Part shown: positions 28,170-37,199 of the stretch, piece after piece
Position numbering within the stretch: position 1 is the stretch's first letter
How the letters are laid out: every line of letters starts with the position of its first letter
Assembly (NCBI RefSeq): GCF_001945365.1
Contig: NZ_MSTQ01000015.1
Coordinates: 54,361 to 118,360 of the forward strand
Source: Pseudomonas reinekei
Lineage (GTDB): Bacteria > Pseudomonadota > Gammaproteobacteria > Pseudomonadales > Pseudomonadaceae
Length of the DNA: 64,000 nt
Direction of reading: 5' to 3'
Program-made: the position numbers and the translations under genes
The notes under the pieces: generated by a model
What the model saw: only the letters and a program-made list of their open reading frames with translations
Told to the model about the DNA's origin: nothing
Databases searched by the model: none

Positions 28170-28284
28170 CGTCGAGCTCCTCGAAAGACTTTTTAGGAAA
28201 TAGCAAACAAAATAGGCCGCGAATCATGCCGATGAGTTGAAGTCTTGTCAAGGGCGGAGGAAACGTTCCGCTAAGTGGTCGGTC

Positions 28285-28423
28285 CCGACCCCATGAAAAC
28301 TACTGCGCTCGACAATACTGCGTTGAAAACAGCCTCGAAATGCTCATTGACGTTCGTCAACTCCGCTTTCTCGCCTGTTTTCGCCTTGTCTTGCCTTCGC
28401 TCGTCACGTTTTCATGAGGTCGG
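28285..28423. repeat. Nested inverted-repeat element, 139 bp
   Basis: Ends are a 16-bp inverted repeat with one mismatch (CCGACCCCATGAAAAC at 28285-28300; GTTTTCATGAGGTCGG at 28408-28423). Inside lie further inverted pairs: GAAAACAG (28325-28332) with CTGTTTTC (28375-28382), and TTGACGTTCGTCAA (28347-28360) at the centre. There is no ORF of its own. It occupies the rpsT-murJ gap and looks like a small non-coding mobile or structured element; similar sequences recur in gamma-proteobacterial intergenic regions as far as I recall. Confidence 0.75.
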
Positions 28424-28557
28424 TGGCACAGAATATTTCTTTCCGGCGTGTGACCTGTAAACTCGCGAGCTTTGGCTCTGTGCTGTTGCGGCGCGGAGTA
28501 TCGCATAAGTGGGCGCTTTATTCGCCTGCTGTTTATCGACAGGCACAAACTCTTTCA

Positions 28558-30096
28558 ATGAATCTGCTCAAATCGTTGGCCGCCGTCAGCTCTATCACGA
28601 TGCTTTCCCGGGTTCTGGGGTTCGTTCGTGACACCCTCATTGCGCGCACATTTGGCGCGGGAATGGCGACCGACGCCTTCTTTATCGCCTTCAAATTGCC
28701 CAATCTGTTGCGGCGAATTTTTGCCGAAGGGGCATTTTCCCAGGCTTTCGTGCCGATTCTCGCCGAATACAAAAGTCAGCAGGGCGATGAGGCGACGCGG
28801 ACATTCGTTGCTTACGTTTCGGGTCTGTTGACGTTGGTGCTGGCACTGGTCACGGCGTTGGGCATGCTTGCCGCACCCTGGGTCATCTGGGTCACCGCAC
28901 CGGGTTTCACCGATACCCCGGAAAAATTCGAGCTCACGACCGACCTGTTGCGGGTGACCTTTCCCTACATATTGCTGATTTCCCTGTCTTCGCTGGCAGG
29001 TGCGATTCTCAACACCTGGAACCGTTTTTCGGTGCCGGCGTTCGTGCCAACGCTGCTCAACGTCAGCATGATTATTTTTGCGCTGTTCCTGACGCCGTAC
29101 TTCGATCCGCCCGTGATGGCGCTCGGTTGGGCGGTCCTGGTGGGTGGCCTGGCGCAATTGCTTTATCAGCTGCCGCACCTGAAAAAGATCGGCATGCTGG
29201 TGCTGCCGCGCCTGAACCTGCGCGATTCCGGTGTCTGGCGGGTGATGAAGCAGATGCTGCCGGCGATTCTCGGGGTGTCGGTGAGCCAGATCTCGCTGAT
29301 CATCAACACAATCTTCGCGTCGTTCCTGGTCGCCGGTTCCGTGTCCTGGATGTACTACGCCGACCGTTTGATGGAGCTGCCATCCGGTGTGCTGGGTGTG
29401 GCATTGGGCACTATCCTGCTGCCAACCCTGGCCAAGACCTATGCCAGCAAGGATCGACAGGAATATTCGCGCATCCTCGACTGGGGGTTGCGGCTGTGTT
29501 TCGTGCTGGTGTTGCCGTGTGCCCTGGCGCTGGCGATCCTGGCCGAGCCGCTGACGGTTTCGCTGTTCCAGTACGGCCAGTTCGATGCCCATGACGCGGC
29601 CATGACCCAGCGCGCGTTGATTGCCTATTCCGTCGGATTGCTCGGGATTATCGTGATCAAAGTGTTGGCGCCGGGCTTTTATGCGCAACAAAACATCCGT
29701 ACGCCGGTAAAAATCGCAATGTTCACACTGGTCGTCACGCAGCTGTTCAACCTGGTGCTGATCGGTCCGCTGGCTCACGCGGGCCTGGCGCTCGCCATCA
29801 GCGCCGGCGCTTGCCTCAATGCCGGGCTGCTCTTCTACCAGTTACGTAAACAGCAGATGTATCAGCCGCAACCGGGCTGGGCCAAGTTCGGCTTGAAGTT
29901 GGTGATTGCGGTAGCGGTGATGTCTGGCGTGCTGCTGGCCGGGATGCATTTCATGCCGGCCTGGGGCGAGGGCCAGATGCTTGAGCGTTTCCTGCGGCTG
30001 GGCGGCTTGGTGGTTGCCGGTGTGGTGGCGTATTTCGGCATGTTAATGTTGATGGGCTTCCGCCTGCGCGACTTCAATCGCAAGGCGTTGGGCTGA
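28558..30096 (+). CDS. murJ: Lipid II flippase MurJ (MviN)
   Basis: 512 residues, MOP-superfamily flippase moving lipid II across the inner membrane for peptidoglycan synthesis. About 14 hydrophobic segments over the full length. Diagnostic start MNLLKSLAAVSSITMLSRVLGFVRD and the block DAFFIAFKLPNLLRRIFAEGAFSQAFVP. The upstream 48 codons of the open frame have no family likeness, so ATG 28558 is used. First of a run of co-oriented genes through ispH. Confidence 0.96.
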   Translation: MNLLKSLAAVSSITMLSRVLGFVRDTLIARTFGAGMATDAFFIAFKLPNLLRRIFAEGAFSQAFVPILAEYKSQQGDEATRTFVAYVSGLLTLVLALVTALGMLAAPWVIWVTAPGFTDTPEKFELTTDLLRVTFPYILLISLSSLAGAILNTWNRFSVPAFVPTLLNVSMIIFALFLTPYFDPPVMALGWAVLVGGLAQLLYQLPHLKKIGMLVLPRLNLRDSGVWRVMKQMLPAILGVSVSQISLIINTIFASFLVAGSVSWMYYADRLMELPSGVLGVALGTILLPTLAKTYASKDRQEYSRILDWGLRLCFVLVLPCALALAILAEPLTVSLFQYGQFDAHDAAMTQRALIAYSVGLLGIIVIKVLAPGFYAQQNIRTPVKIAMFTLVVTQLFNLVLIGPLAHAGLALAISAGACLNAGLLFYQLRKQQMYQPQPGWAKFGLKLVIAVAVMSGVLLAGMHFMPAWGEGQMLERFLRLGGLVVAGVVAYFGMLMLMGFRLRDFNRKALG

Positions 30097-30120
30097 GGTT
30101 AAAACCTCGATAAAGACGGG

Positions 30121-30144
30121 CGAGCCGGCATTTTTGTCGGCTCG
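30121..30144 (+). terminator. Weak hairpin after murJ
   Basis: CGAGCCG (30121-30127) and CGGCTCG (30138-30144) with a T-containing loop; only a scattered T tract follows, so termination is probably partial. Confidence 0.4.
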
Positions 30145-30225
30145 ATTACTTTGGGATACGGTGTTGCCTGTCGTCGGCCGCCGGGTGTGGTTATAATCGA
30201 CCACTTTATGAGCAAGAAGCGCGTT

Positions 30226-31176
30226 ATGCAGCTGGTTCGAGGCCTCCACAATCTGCGCCCCCAGCATCGGGGCTGTGTCGCCACTATTGGCAACTTTGAC
30301 GGTGTACACCGTGGCCACCAGGCTATCCTGGCGCGTTTGCGTGAGCGTGCGCTGGCGTTGGGCGTGCCCAGCTGCGTGGTGATTTTCGAGCCGCAGCCGC
30401 GAGAGTTTTTCGCGCCGGACACCGCCCCGGCCCGTCTGGCCCGTCTGCGTGACAAGCTGCAGCTGCTGGCCGCCGAAGGCGTCGACCGGGTCTTGTGCCT
30501 GGCGTTCAATCATCGCCTGAGCAAGCTCAGCGCCAGCGAGTTCGTCGCTACCATTCTGGTGGACGGCCTTGGCGTGCAGCACCTTGAAGTCGGTGACGAC
30601 TTCCGCTTCGGTTGTGACCGGGTAGGGGATTTCGATTTTCTGCAGCAGGCCGGCGTTATGCAGGGCTTTACCGTTGAAGCGGCGCAGACCGTCGAGCTTG
30701 ATGGCATTCGCGTCAGCAGCACCCAGGTGCGTAACGCCCTGGCGGCTGCCGATTTTGGCCTCGCCGAACGGTTGCTCGGTCGTCCATACCGGATTGCCGG
30801 TCGCGTGCTGCACGGTCAGAAGCTGGCGCGTCAGTTGGGTACACCCACTGCCAATATTCAACTCAAGCGCCGTCGCGTGCCGTTCACCGGGGTTTACCTG
30901 GTCAGTGTCGACCTCGACGGCAAGACCTGGCCGGGTGTCGCCAATATCGGCGTGCGGCCCACGGTCCAAGGGGATGGCAAAGCCCATCTCGAAGTCCATC
31001 TTTTAGATTTTGCCGGCGATCTGTATGACCGGCGTATGACGGTGGTTTTCCACCAAAAGCTGCGTGAAGAGCAGCGTTTCGCCTCTCTGGAGGCGCTTAA
31101 GACGGCGATCAATGCGGATGTCGCCGCCGCCCGTGCCCTGTCGCACCTAGCGCCAATCGCTAATGAAGAGCCTTAA
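30226..31176 (+). CDS. ribF: Bifunctional riboflavin kinase / FAD synthetase
   Basis: 316 residues. N-terminal FMN adenylyltransferase domain (about 15-180) with TIGNFDGVHRGHQ and SSTQVRNAL; C-terminal riboflavin kinase domain (about 185-305) with GTPTANIQL and YLVSVDLDGKTWPGVANIG-type sequence. Converts riboflavin to FMN and FAD. ATG at 30226 gives the conserved MQLVRGLHNLRP; an ATG at 30208 would add six residues. A TATAAT-like sequence (30192-30197) upstream suggests its own promoter. ileS starts immediately after its stop codon. Confidence 0.95.
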   Translation: MQLVRGLHNLRPQHRGCVATIGNFDGVHRGHQAILARLRERALALGVPSCVVIFEPQPREFFAPDTAPARLARLRDKLQLLAAEGVDRVLCLAFNHRLSKLSASEFVATILVDGLGVQHLEVGDDFRFGCDRVGDFDFLQQAGVMQGFTVEAAQTVELDGIRVSSTQVRNALAAADFGLAERLLGRPYRIAGRVLHGQKLARQLGTPTANIQLKRRRVPFTGVYLVSVDLDGKTWPGVANIGVRPTVQGDGKAHLEVHLLDFAGDLYDRRMTVVFHQKLREEQRFASLEALKTAINADVAAARALSHLAPIANEEP

Positions 31177-34008
31177 ATGACCGACTATAAAGCCACGCTA
31201 AACCTTCCGGACACCGCCTTCCCAATGAAGGCCGGCCTGCCACAACGCGAACCGCAGATTCTGCAGCGCTGGGACAGTATTGGCCTGTACGGAAAGTTGC
31301 GCGAGATTGGCAAGGATCGTCCGAAGTTCGTCCTGCACGACGGCCCTCCGTACGCCAACGGCACGATCCACATCGGTCACGCACTGAACAAGATTCTCAA
31401 GGACATGATCATTCGCTCGAAGACCCTGTCGGGCTTCGACGCGCCTTATGTTCCGGGCTGGGACTGCCACGGTCTGCCGATCGAGCACAAAGTCGAAGTG
31501 ACCCACGGCAAGAACCTGGGCGCGGACAAGACCCGCGAACTGTGCCGTGCCTACGCCACCGAGCAGATCGAAGGGCAGAAGTCCGAATTCATCCGTCTGG
31601 GCGTACTGGGCGACTTCGCCAACCCGTACAAGACCATGGACTTCAAGAACGAGGCCGGTGAAATCCGTGCCTTGGCTGAAATCGTAAAAGGCGGTTTCGT
31701 GTTCAAGGGCCTCAAGCCTGTCAACTGGTGCTTCGACTGCGGTTCGGCCCTGGCCGAAGCCGAAGTCGAGTACGAGAACAAGAAGTCCTCGACCATCGAC
31801 GTGGCGTTCCCGATTGCTGACGAAGCCCAATTGGCTGCCGCGTTCGGTCTGCCATCGCTGGCCAAGCCTGCTTCGATCGTGATCTGGACCACCACCCCGT
31901 GGACCATCCCGGCCAACCAGGCGCTGAACGTCCACCCGGAATTCAACTACGCCCTGGTCGATGTCGGCGACAAGCTGCTGGTGCTGGCCGAAGAGCTGGT
32001 CGAGTCGTGCCTGGCGCGCTACTCGCTGCAAGGTTCGGTCATCGCGACCACCACCGGTAAAGCGCTGGAACTGATCAACTTCCGTCACCCGTTCTACGAT
32101 CGCCTGTCGCCAGTCTACCTGGCCGACTACGTTGAACTGGGCGCAGGCACTGGTGTGGTTCACTCCGCGCCGGCCTACGGTGTGGACGACTTCGTGACCT
32201 GTAAGAAATACGGCATGGTCAACGACGACATCCTCAATCCGGTTCAAAGCAACGGTGTTTACGCGACCTCGCTGGAATTCTTCGGCGGCCAGTTCATCTG
32301 GAAGGCCAACCCGGCCATCGTCGACAAACTGACCGAAGTCGGTGCGCTGCTGCACACCACCGTCATCGAACACAGCTACATGCACTGCTGGCGCCACAAG
32401 ACCCCGCTGATCTACCGCGCCACCGCGCAGTGGTTCATCGGCATGGACAAGCAGCCGACCACTGGCGACACCCTGCGCGTACGCTCGCTCAAGGCCATCG
32501 AGGACACCCAGTTCGTTCCGGCCTGGGGCCAGGCGCGCCTGCACTCGATGATCGCCAACCGTCCGGACTGGTGCATTTCCCGTCAGCGCAACTGGGGCGT
32601 GCCGATCCCGTTCTTCCTGAACAAGGAAAGCGGCGAGCTGCACCCACGGACCGTCGAACTGATGGAAGAAGTCGCCAAGCGCGTCGAAGTCGAGGGCATC
32701 GAAGCCTGGTTCAAGCTGGATGCCGCCGAGCTGTTGGGCGCTGAGGCTCCGCAGTACGACAAGATCAGCGACACCCTCGACGTCTGGTTCGACTCGGGCA
32801 CCACGCACTGGCACGTGCTGCGCGGTTCTCACCCGATGGGCCACGAAACCGGTCCACGCGCCGACCTGTACCTGGAAGGTTCGGACCAACACCGTGGCTG
32901 GTTCCACTCGTCGCTGTTGACCGGTTGCGCCATCGACAACCACGCGCCGTACCGCGAGCTGCTGACCCACGGTTTCACCGTCGACGAGTCCGGGCGCAAG
33001 ATGTCCAAGTCCCTGGGCAACGTGATTGCACCGCAAAAGGTCAACGACACCCTGGGCGCCGACATCATGCGTCTGTGGGTGGCATCGACCGATTATTCCG
33101 GTGAAATGGCGGTGTCTGAGCAGATCCTGCAACGCAGTGCGGACGCCTACCGGCGTATCCGTAACACCGCGCGCTTCCTGCTTTCCAACCTGACCGGTTT
33201 CAACCCGGCCACCGACCTGCTGCCGGCTGAAGAAATGCTCGCACTGGACCGTTGGGCGGTGGACCGTACCCTGCTGCTGCAGCGCGAACTGCAAGAGCAC
33301 TACGGCGAATACCGTTTCTGGAACGTTTACTCGAAGATTCACAACTTCTGCGTGCAGGAACTGGGCGGTTTCTACCTCGACATCATCAAGGATCGCCAGT
33401 ACACCACCGGTGCCGACAGCAAGGCCCGTCGCTCGTGCCAGACCGCGCTGTTCCACATCAGCGAAGCGCTGGTGCGCTGGATCGCGCCGATCCTGGCGTT
33501 CACCGCCGACGAGCTGTGGCAGTACCTGCCGGGCGAGCGTAACGAGTCCGTCATGCTCAACACCTGGTATGAAGGCCTGACCGAACTGCCGGAAGGCTTT
33601 GAGTTGGGTCGCGCCTACTGGGATCGCATCATGGACGTGAAGGTGGCGGTCAACAAAGAGATGGAAATCCAGCGTGCGGCCAAGGCTGTCGGTGGCAACC
33701 TGCAAGCCGAAGTGACGCTGTTCGCCGAAGACGCCTTGAGCGCCGATCTGGCCAAGCTGAGCAACGAGCTGCGCTTTGTACTGATCACCTCGACCGCCAG
33801 CGTTGCGCCCTTCGTACAGGCGCCTGCCGACGCAGTCGTGACTGAAGTCAGCGGCCTGAAGCTGAAGATCGTCAAGTCGGCCTTCGCCAAGTGCGCCCGT
33901 TGCTGGCACTGCCGTGAAGACGTCGGCGTGAACCCGGAGCATCCGGAAATCTGCGGCCGTTGCGTCGACAACATCAGCGGCGCCGGCGAGGTTCGTCACT
34001 ATGCCTAA
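31177..34008 (+). CDS. ileS: Isoleucyl-tRNA synthetase
   Basis: 943 residues, class I synthetase. HIGH motif in PPYANGTIHIGHALN (about residue 58-72) and KMSKS in GRKMSKSLGN (about 605); a large editing domain lies between; a C-terminal zinc finger KCARCWHCREDVG...CGRCVDN is intact. Charges tRNA-Ile. Its first codon directly abuts the ribF stop and its 3' end overlaps lspA by 8 bases, so the three genes are clearly one operon. Confidence 0.98.
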   Translation: MTDYKATLNLPDTAFPMKAGLPQREPQILQRWDSIGLYGKLREIGKDRPKFVLHDGPPYANGTIHIGHALNKILKDMIIRSKTLSGFDAPYVPGWDCHGLPIEHKVEVTHGKNLGADKTRELCRAYATEQIEGQKSEFIRLGVLGDFANPYKTMDFKNEAGEIRALAEIVKGGFVFKGLKPVNWCFDCGSALAEAEVEYENKKSSTIDVAFPIADEAQLAAAFGLPSLAKPASIVIWTTTPWTIPANQALNVHPEFNYALVDVGDKLLVLAEELVESCLARYSLQGSVIATTTGKALELINFRHPFYDRLSPVYLADYVELGAGTGVVHSAPAYGVDDFVTCKKYGMVNDDILNPVQSNGVYATSLEFFGGQFIWKANPAIVDKLTEVGALLHTTVIEHSYMHCWRHKTPLIYRATAQWFIGMDKQPTTGDTLRVRSLKAIEDTQFVPAWGQARLHSMIANRPDWCISRQRNWGVPIPFFLNKESGELHPRTVELMEEVAKRVEVEGIEAWFKLDAAELLGAEAPQYDKISDTLDVWFDSGTTHWHVLRGSHPMGHETGPRADLYLEGSDQHRGWFHSSLLTGCAIDNHAPYRELLTHGFTVDESGRKMSKSLGNVIAPQKVNDTLGADIMRLWVASTDYSGEMAVSEQILQRSADAYRRIRNTARFLLSNLTGFNPATDLLPAEEMLALDRWAVDRTLLLQRELQEHYGEYRFWNVYSKIHNFCVQELGGFYLDIIKDRQYTTGADSKARRSCQTALFHISEALVRWIAPILAFTADELWQYLPGERNESVMLNTWYEGLTELPEGFELGRAYWDRIMDVKVAVNKEMEIQRAAKAVGGNLQAEVTLFAEDALSADLAKLSNELRFVLITSTASVAPFVQAPADAVVTEVSGLKLKIVKSAFAKCARCWHCREDVGVNPEHPEICGRCVDNISGAGEVRHYA

Positions 34009-34513
34009 TGCCGCAGGTCGCTTCGGGCGACTGGGCTGGCTCTGGTTGAGTTTGCTGGTCCTGGTCATCGACCAGGCCAGCAAGTTCTACTTCGAGGGCA
34101 AGCTTGAGATGTATCAGCAGATCGTGATCATCCCCGATTACTTCAGCTGGACCCTGGCCTACAACACTGGCGCGGCGTTCAGCTTCCTGGCTGACAGCTC
34201 CGGCTGGCAGCGCTGGTTGTTTGCCCTCATCGCGATTGTGGTCAGTGCGGTGCTGGTGGTGTGGCTCAAGCGTCTGGGGCGCAACGAAACCTGGCTGGCG
34301 GTTGCGCTGGCACTGGTGCTCGGTGGCGCGCTGGGCAACCTGTATGACCGCATTGCCCTGGGCCATGTGATCGACTTCATTCTGGTGCACTGGCAGAACC
34401 GCTGGTATTTCCCGGCGTTCAACTTTGCTGACAGTGCAATCACTGTCGGCGCCGTGATGCTGGCACTGGATATGTTCAAAAGTAAAAAGACCGGAGAAAC
34501 CGTTCATGACTGA
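34001..34513 (+). CDS. lspA: Lipoprotein signal peptidase (signal peptidase II)
   Basis: 170 residues with four membrane segments. Aspartyl protease of the inner membrane that cuts prolipoproteins before the lipidated Cys. Catalytic aspartates lie in GHVIDFI and FNFADSAITVG; other conserved pieces are VIDQASKFY and AYNTGAAFSFLAD. Overlaps ileS by 8 bases upstream and fkpB by 8 bases downstream. Potential substrates in the window include BamD and the 609-residue lipoprotein. Confidence 0.97.
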   Translation: MPNAAGRFGRLGWLWLSLLVLVIDQASKFYFEGKLEMYQQIVIIPDYFSWTLAYNTGAAFSFLADSSGWQRWLFALIAIVVSAVLVVWLKRLGRNETWLAVALALVLGGALGNLYDRIALGHVIDFILVHWQNRWYFPAFNFADSAITVGAVMLALDMFKSKKTGETVHD

Positions 34514-34958
34514 ACAGGTATTGGCTGAGCAACGCATCGGCCAGAACACGGAAGTCACCTTGCATTTCGCATTGCGCCTGGAGAACGGCGACACGGTGGA
34601 CAGCACCTTCGACAAAGCCCCGGCGACCTTCAAGGTCGGCGACGGCAACCTGTTGCCAGGTTTCGAAGCGGCGCTGTTCGGTTTCAAGGCGGGCGACAAG
34701 CGTACCCTGAGCATTGAGCCGGAAAACGCTTTCGGCCAGCCAAACCCGCAAAACGTGCAGATCATCCCGCGTTCGCAGTTTCAGGACATGGACCTGTCGC
34801 CGGGCTTGCTGGTGATCTTCAACGATGCGGCCAATACTGAGTTGCCGGGTGTGGTCAAAGAGTTCGATGACGCGCAAGTGACCATCGACTTCAACCACCC
34901 GCTGGCTGGCAAGACGCTGACCTTTGACGTGGAAATCATTTCCGTCAAAGCGTTGTAA
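34506..34958 (+). CDS. fkpB: SlyD/FkpB-type FKBP peptidyl-prolyl isomerase
   Basis: 150 residues. FKBP domain split by an insert-in-flap region, with TLHFALRLENGDTVDSTF, the start of the flap KRTLSIEPENAFGQPNPQNVQ, and FNHPLAGKTLTFDVEI near the C-terminus. Lacks the His-rich metal-binding tail of SlyD, which fits FkpB. The operon place ileS-lspA-fkpB-ispH is the same as in E. coli. Overlaps lspA by 8 bases. Confidence 0.93.
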   Translation: MTEQVLAEQRIGQNTEVTLHFALRLENGDTVDSTFDKAPATFKVGDGNLLPGFEAALFGFKAGDKRTLSIEPENAFGQPNPQNVQIIPRSQFQDMDLSPGLLVIFNDAANTELPGVVKEFDDAQVTIDFNHPLAGKTLTFDVEIISVKAL

Positions 34959-34979
34959 CTGATCGGACACGGTCAAACA

Positions 34980-35070
34980 TGTGGGGGCGAGCCTGCTCGC
35001 GAAGGCTGACTGACATTCAACGTTGATGTCGTCTGACACACCGCTTTCGCGAGCAGGCTCGCTCCCACAG
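34980..35070. repeat. REP doublet
   Basis: TGTGGGGGCGAGCCTGCTCG (34980 on) and the inverted TTTCGCGAGCAGGCTCGCTC (35045 on) with a linker containing TGACATTCAACGTTG. It splits fkpB from ispH, which are adjacent in other genomes. Confidence 0.9.
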
Positions 35071-35121
35071 CAGGTTTCCATAGTTTTCGCTATTTCTTGC
35101 GCGCAAGACACGAGGCACAGC

Positions 35122-36069
35122 ATGCAAATCAAACTCGCCAACCCCCGTGGCTTCTGCGCCGGCGTGGACCGGGCGATCGAAATCGTCAACCGCGCCCTGG
35201 AAGTTTTCGGGCCGCCGATTTACGTGCGCCACGAAGTGGTCCACAACAAATTCGTCGTCGAAGACCTGCGCAACCGCGGGGCGATTTTCGTCGAGGAGCT
35301 GGATCAGGTTCCGGACGACGTGATCGTGATCTTCAGTGCCCACGGTGTTTCCCAAGCCGTGCGTACCGAAGCGGCCGGCCGTGGCCTGAAAGTGTTCGAC
35401 GCCACGTGCCCGCTGGTGACCAAGGTGCACATCGAAGTCGCCCGTTACAGCCGCGAGGGTCGCGAGTGCGTCCTCATCGGCCACGCCGGACACCCTGAAG
35501 TCGAAGGCACCATGGGCCAGTACGATGCCAGCAATGGTGGCGCGATCTACCTCGTCGAAGACGAGAAAGACGTTGCCGAACTGCAAGTGAACAACCCCGA
35601 AAAACTGGCGTTCGTGACCCAGACCACCTTGTCCATGGACGATACCAGTCGCGTCATCGACGCCCTGCGTACGCGTTTCCCGGCCATCGGTGGCCCACGC
35701 AAGGACGACATCTGCTACGCCACTCAAAACCGTCAGGACGCCGTCAAGCAACTGGCTGACGAGTGCGATGTGGTGTTGGTGGTCGGCAGTCCGAACAGCT
35801 CGAACTCCAATCGCCTGCGTGAACTCGCCGAGCGTATGTCCACTCCGGCCTATTTGATTGATGGCGCCGAAGACCTGCAAAAAAGCTGGTTCGACGGTGT
35901 CGAGCGCATCGGCATTACCGCTGGCGCCTCTGCGCCGGAAGTGCTGGTGCGGGGTGTGATCCAGCAGTTGCAGGCCTGGGGCGCTACCGGTGCCGATGAA
36001 CTCGCCGGTCGTGAGGAGAACATCACATTCTCCATGCCTAAAGAACTGCGCGTGCGCTCCCTGCTTTAA
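35122..36069 (+). CDS. ispH: 4-hydroxy-3-methylbut-2-enyl diphosphate reductase
   Basis: 315 residues. Last enzyme of the MEP pathway, a 4Fe-4S protein producing IPP and DMAPP. The three cluster cysteines are in NPRGFCAGVDRAI, FDATCPLVTKVH and VVGSPNSSNS-adjacent DDICYATQNRQ; the catalytic Glu lies in GHPEVEGTMGQY. ATG at 35122 gives the conserved MQIKLANPRGFCAG; AGGCAC lies upstream. Its last 32 bases overlap the end of the convergent fimT. Products feed IspB in this window. Confidence 0.97.
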   Translation: MQIKLANPRGFCAGVDRAIEIVNRALEVFGPPIYVRHEVVHNKFVVEDLRNRGAIFVEELDQVPDDVIVIFSAHGVSQAVRTEAAGRGLKVFDATCPLVTKVHIEVARYSREGRECVLIGHAGHPEVEGTMGQYDASNGGAIYLVEDEKDVAELQVNNPEKLAFVTQTTLSMDDTSRVIDALRTRFPAIGGPRKDDICYATQNRQDAVKQLADECDVVLVVGSPNSSNSNRLRELAERMSTPAYLIDGAEDLQKSWFDGVERIGITAGASAPEVLVRGVIQQLQAWGATGADELAGREENITFSMPKELRVRSLL

Positions 36070-36595
36070 GCGTTTTCCCCTCTGCGCATAACGCTTGCTC
36101 AGCCTTCACGCTGCGCAGGCTGACGCGACCGGTCGGCGCCAGCACTACCTGGTACTGGCTCACCGGCTCGCGAGCGGCGCAAACATGTAATGTTCCTGCC
36201 TGAAATTCCCCCCTCGCGAATTGCGGCTCACCCAGACTGCTGAAACGCACGAAGGTGCTGACCGGTCGATTGCCGACGATCGGCACCCGCGTACCGCTTT
36301 GACGCTCCGCCAGCAGCGGATTGCCGGGGTCTTTCTGCCCCTTGCCACTGATATCCACAATGATTCGCCAGCCCTGGCCCCAGTCGCCGTTGATGGCGTG
36401 GATCATCACGCTCTGATGGCGCGCGATGGCCTCGGTTCTGGCGGTGCGGATACCACTGTAAAGCGACTCTGCAGCTTGCTCGCGAAGGTTCGATTGGGTG
36501 ACTGCGGCGAACGCCGGGCTGACCAAATGCAGAACAATCCCGACAATCGTCAGTCCCATAAGCAGTTCAACCACGCTGAAACCTTGCTGACGCAT
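36038..36595 (-). CDS. fimT: FimT-like type IV pilin-related protein (GspH/FimT family)
   Basis: 185 residues. A class III prepilin signal MRQQG-FSVVELLMGLTIVGI with cleavage after Gly and Glu at mature position 5, then a GspH/FimT-type globular part. ATG 36595 chosen because GGAGGAAG lies upstream; a frame 15 codons longer is possible. Divergent from fimU and convergent with ispH. In P. aeruginosa FimT is dispensable for twitching but related FimT proteins bind DNA in natural transformation elsewhere; whether this one does is unknown. Confidence 0.88.
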   Translation of the reverse strand: MRQQGFSVVELLMGLTIVGIVLHLVSPAFAAVTQSNLREQAAESLYSGIRTARTEAIARHQSVMIHAINGDWGQGWRIIVDISGKGQKDPGNPLLAERQSGTRVPIVGNRPVSTFVRFSSLGEPQFARGEFQAGTLHVCAAREPVSQYQVVLAPTGRVSLRSVKAEQALCAEGKTLKAGSARAVL

Positions 36596-36725
36596 GACAT
36601 CTTCCTCCCTGGAGTGGTGTGGTCCGCGCAGTCCGTGCACGGCCTATGGCAAATCAACCGCGCTGGGGCGGCTGAATGTTCTAGCGTGTAACTGCAGGTA
36701 TAGCCGACGGCAACGGAGGGCACTG

Positions 36726-37199
36726 ATGGAACATCGTTCAAAAGGTTTCACGCTGGTCGAGTTGCTGATCGCGCTGGGGATCTTTCTGGTGTTGATCACC
36801 CTGGCCGTTCCGGCATTTACCCGTTCGGCTCAAACGACCAGGGCCGACACGGAAATCGGCGACCTGCAACGCGGTCTTAATTTCGCCCGGCTGGAGGCCA
36901 TTGACCGGGGCGTGACGACACGGCTTCGGCCCACAGCGGGCGGCAGCGTCTGGACCGGGGAATTGGCGGTTTATGACAGTACTGGCACTTCGGCCAATGT
37001 ATTGCGGGTTGTTCCAGCGATGAGCAGCGGAGCGACACTGACGCTAACCTCAGGAGTGACCGCCATCGATTTCAACAATCTCGGCGGGCTGTCGTCATCG
37101 TCTACGGCGGTGGTGATCAGCTATGTACTGGGGGCGCAAAGCAGGACGCTGAATGTGTGTTTGAACGGACGAATTCTATTGGGTGGAAGTTGCGGATGA
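36726..37199 (+). CDS. fimU: Minor pilin FimU
   Basis: 157 residues. Prepilin leader MEHRSKG-FTLVELLIALGIF with Glu5, hydrophobic N-terminal helix, GspH-type domain. GGAGG precedes the ATG. First gene of the minor pilin operon fimU-pilV-pilW-pilX-pilY1-pilE, which primes pilus assembly and sits at the tip. ATGA overlap with pilV. Confidence 0.9.
   Translation: MEHRSKGFTLVELLIALGIFLVLITLAVPAFTRSAQTTRADTEIGDLQRGLNFARLEAIDRGVTTRLRPTAGGSVWTGELAVYDSTGTSANVLRVVPAMSSGATLTLTSGVTAIDFNNLGGLSSSSTAVVISYVLGAQSRTLNVCLNGRILLGGSCG

Noticed and set aside
31198..34083. 961-codon frame opposite ileS
   Set aside because: Antisense shadow of ileS; the composition is typical of reversed high-GC codons and there are no known domains.
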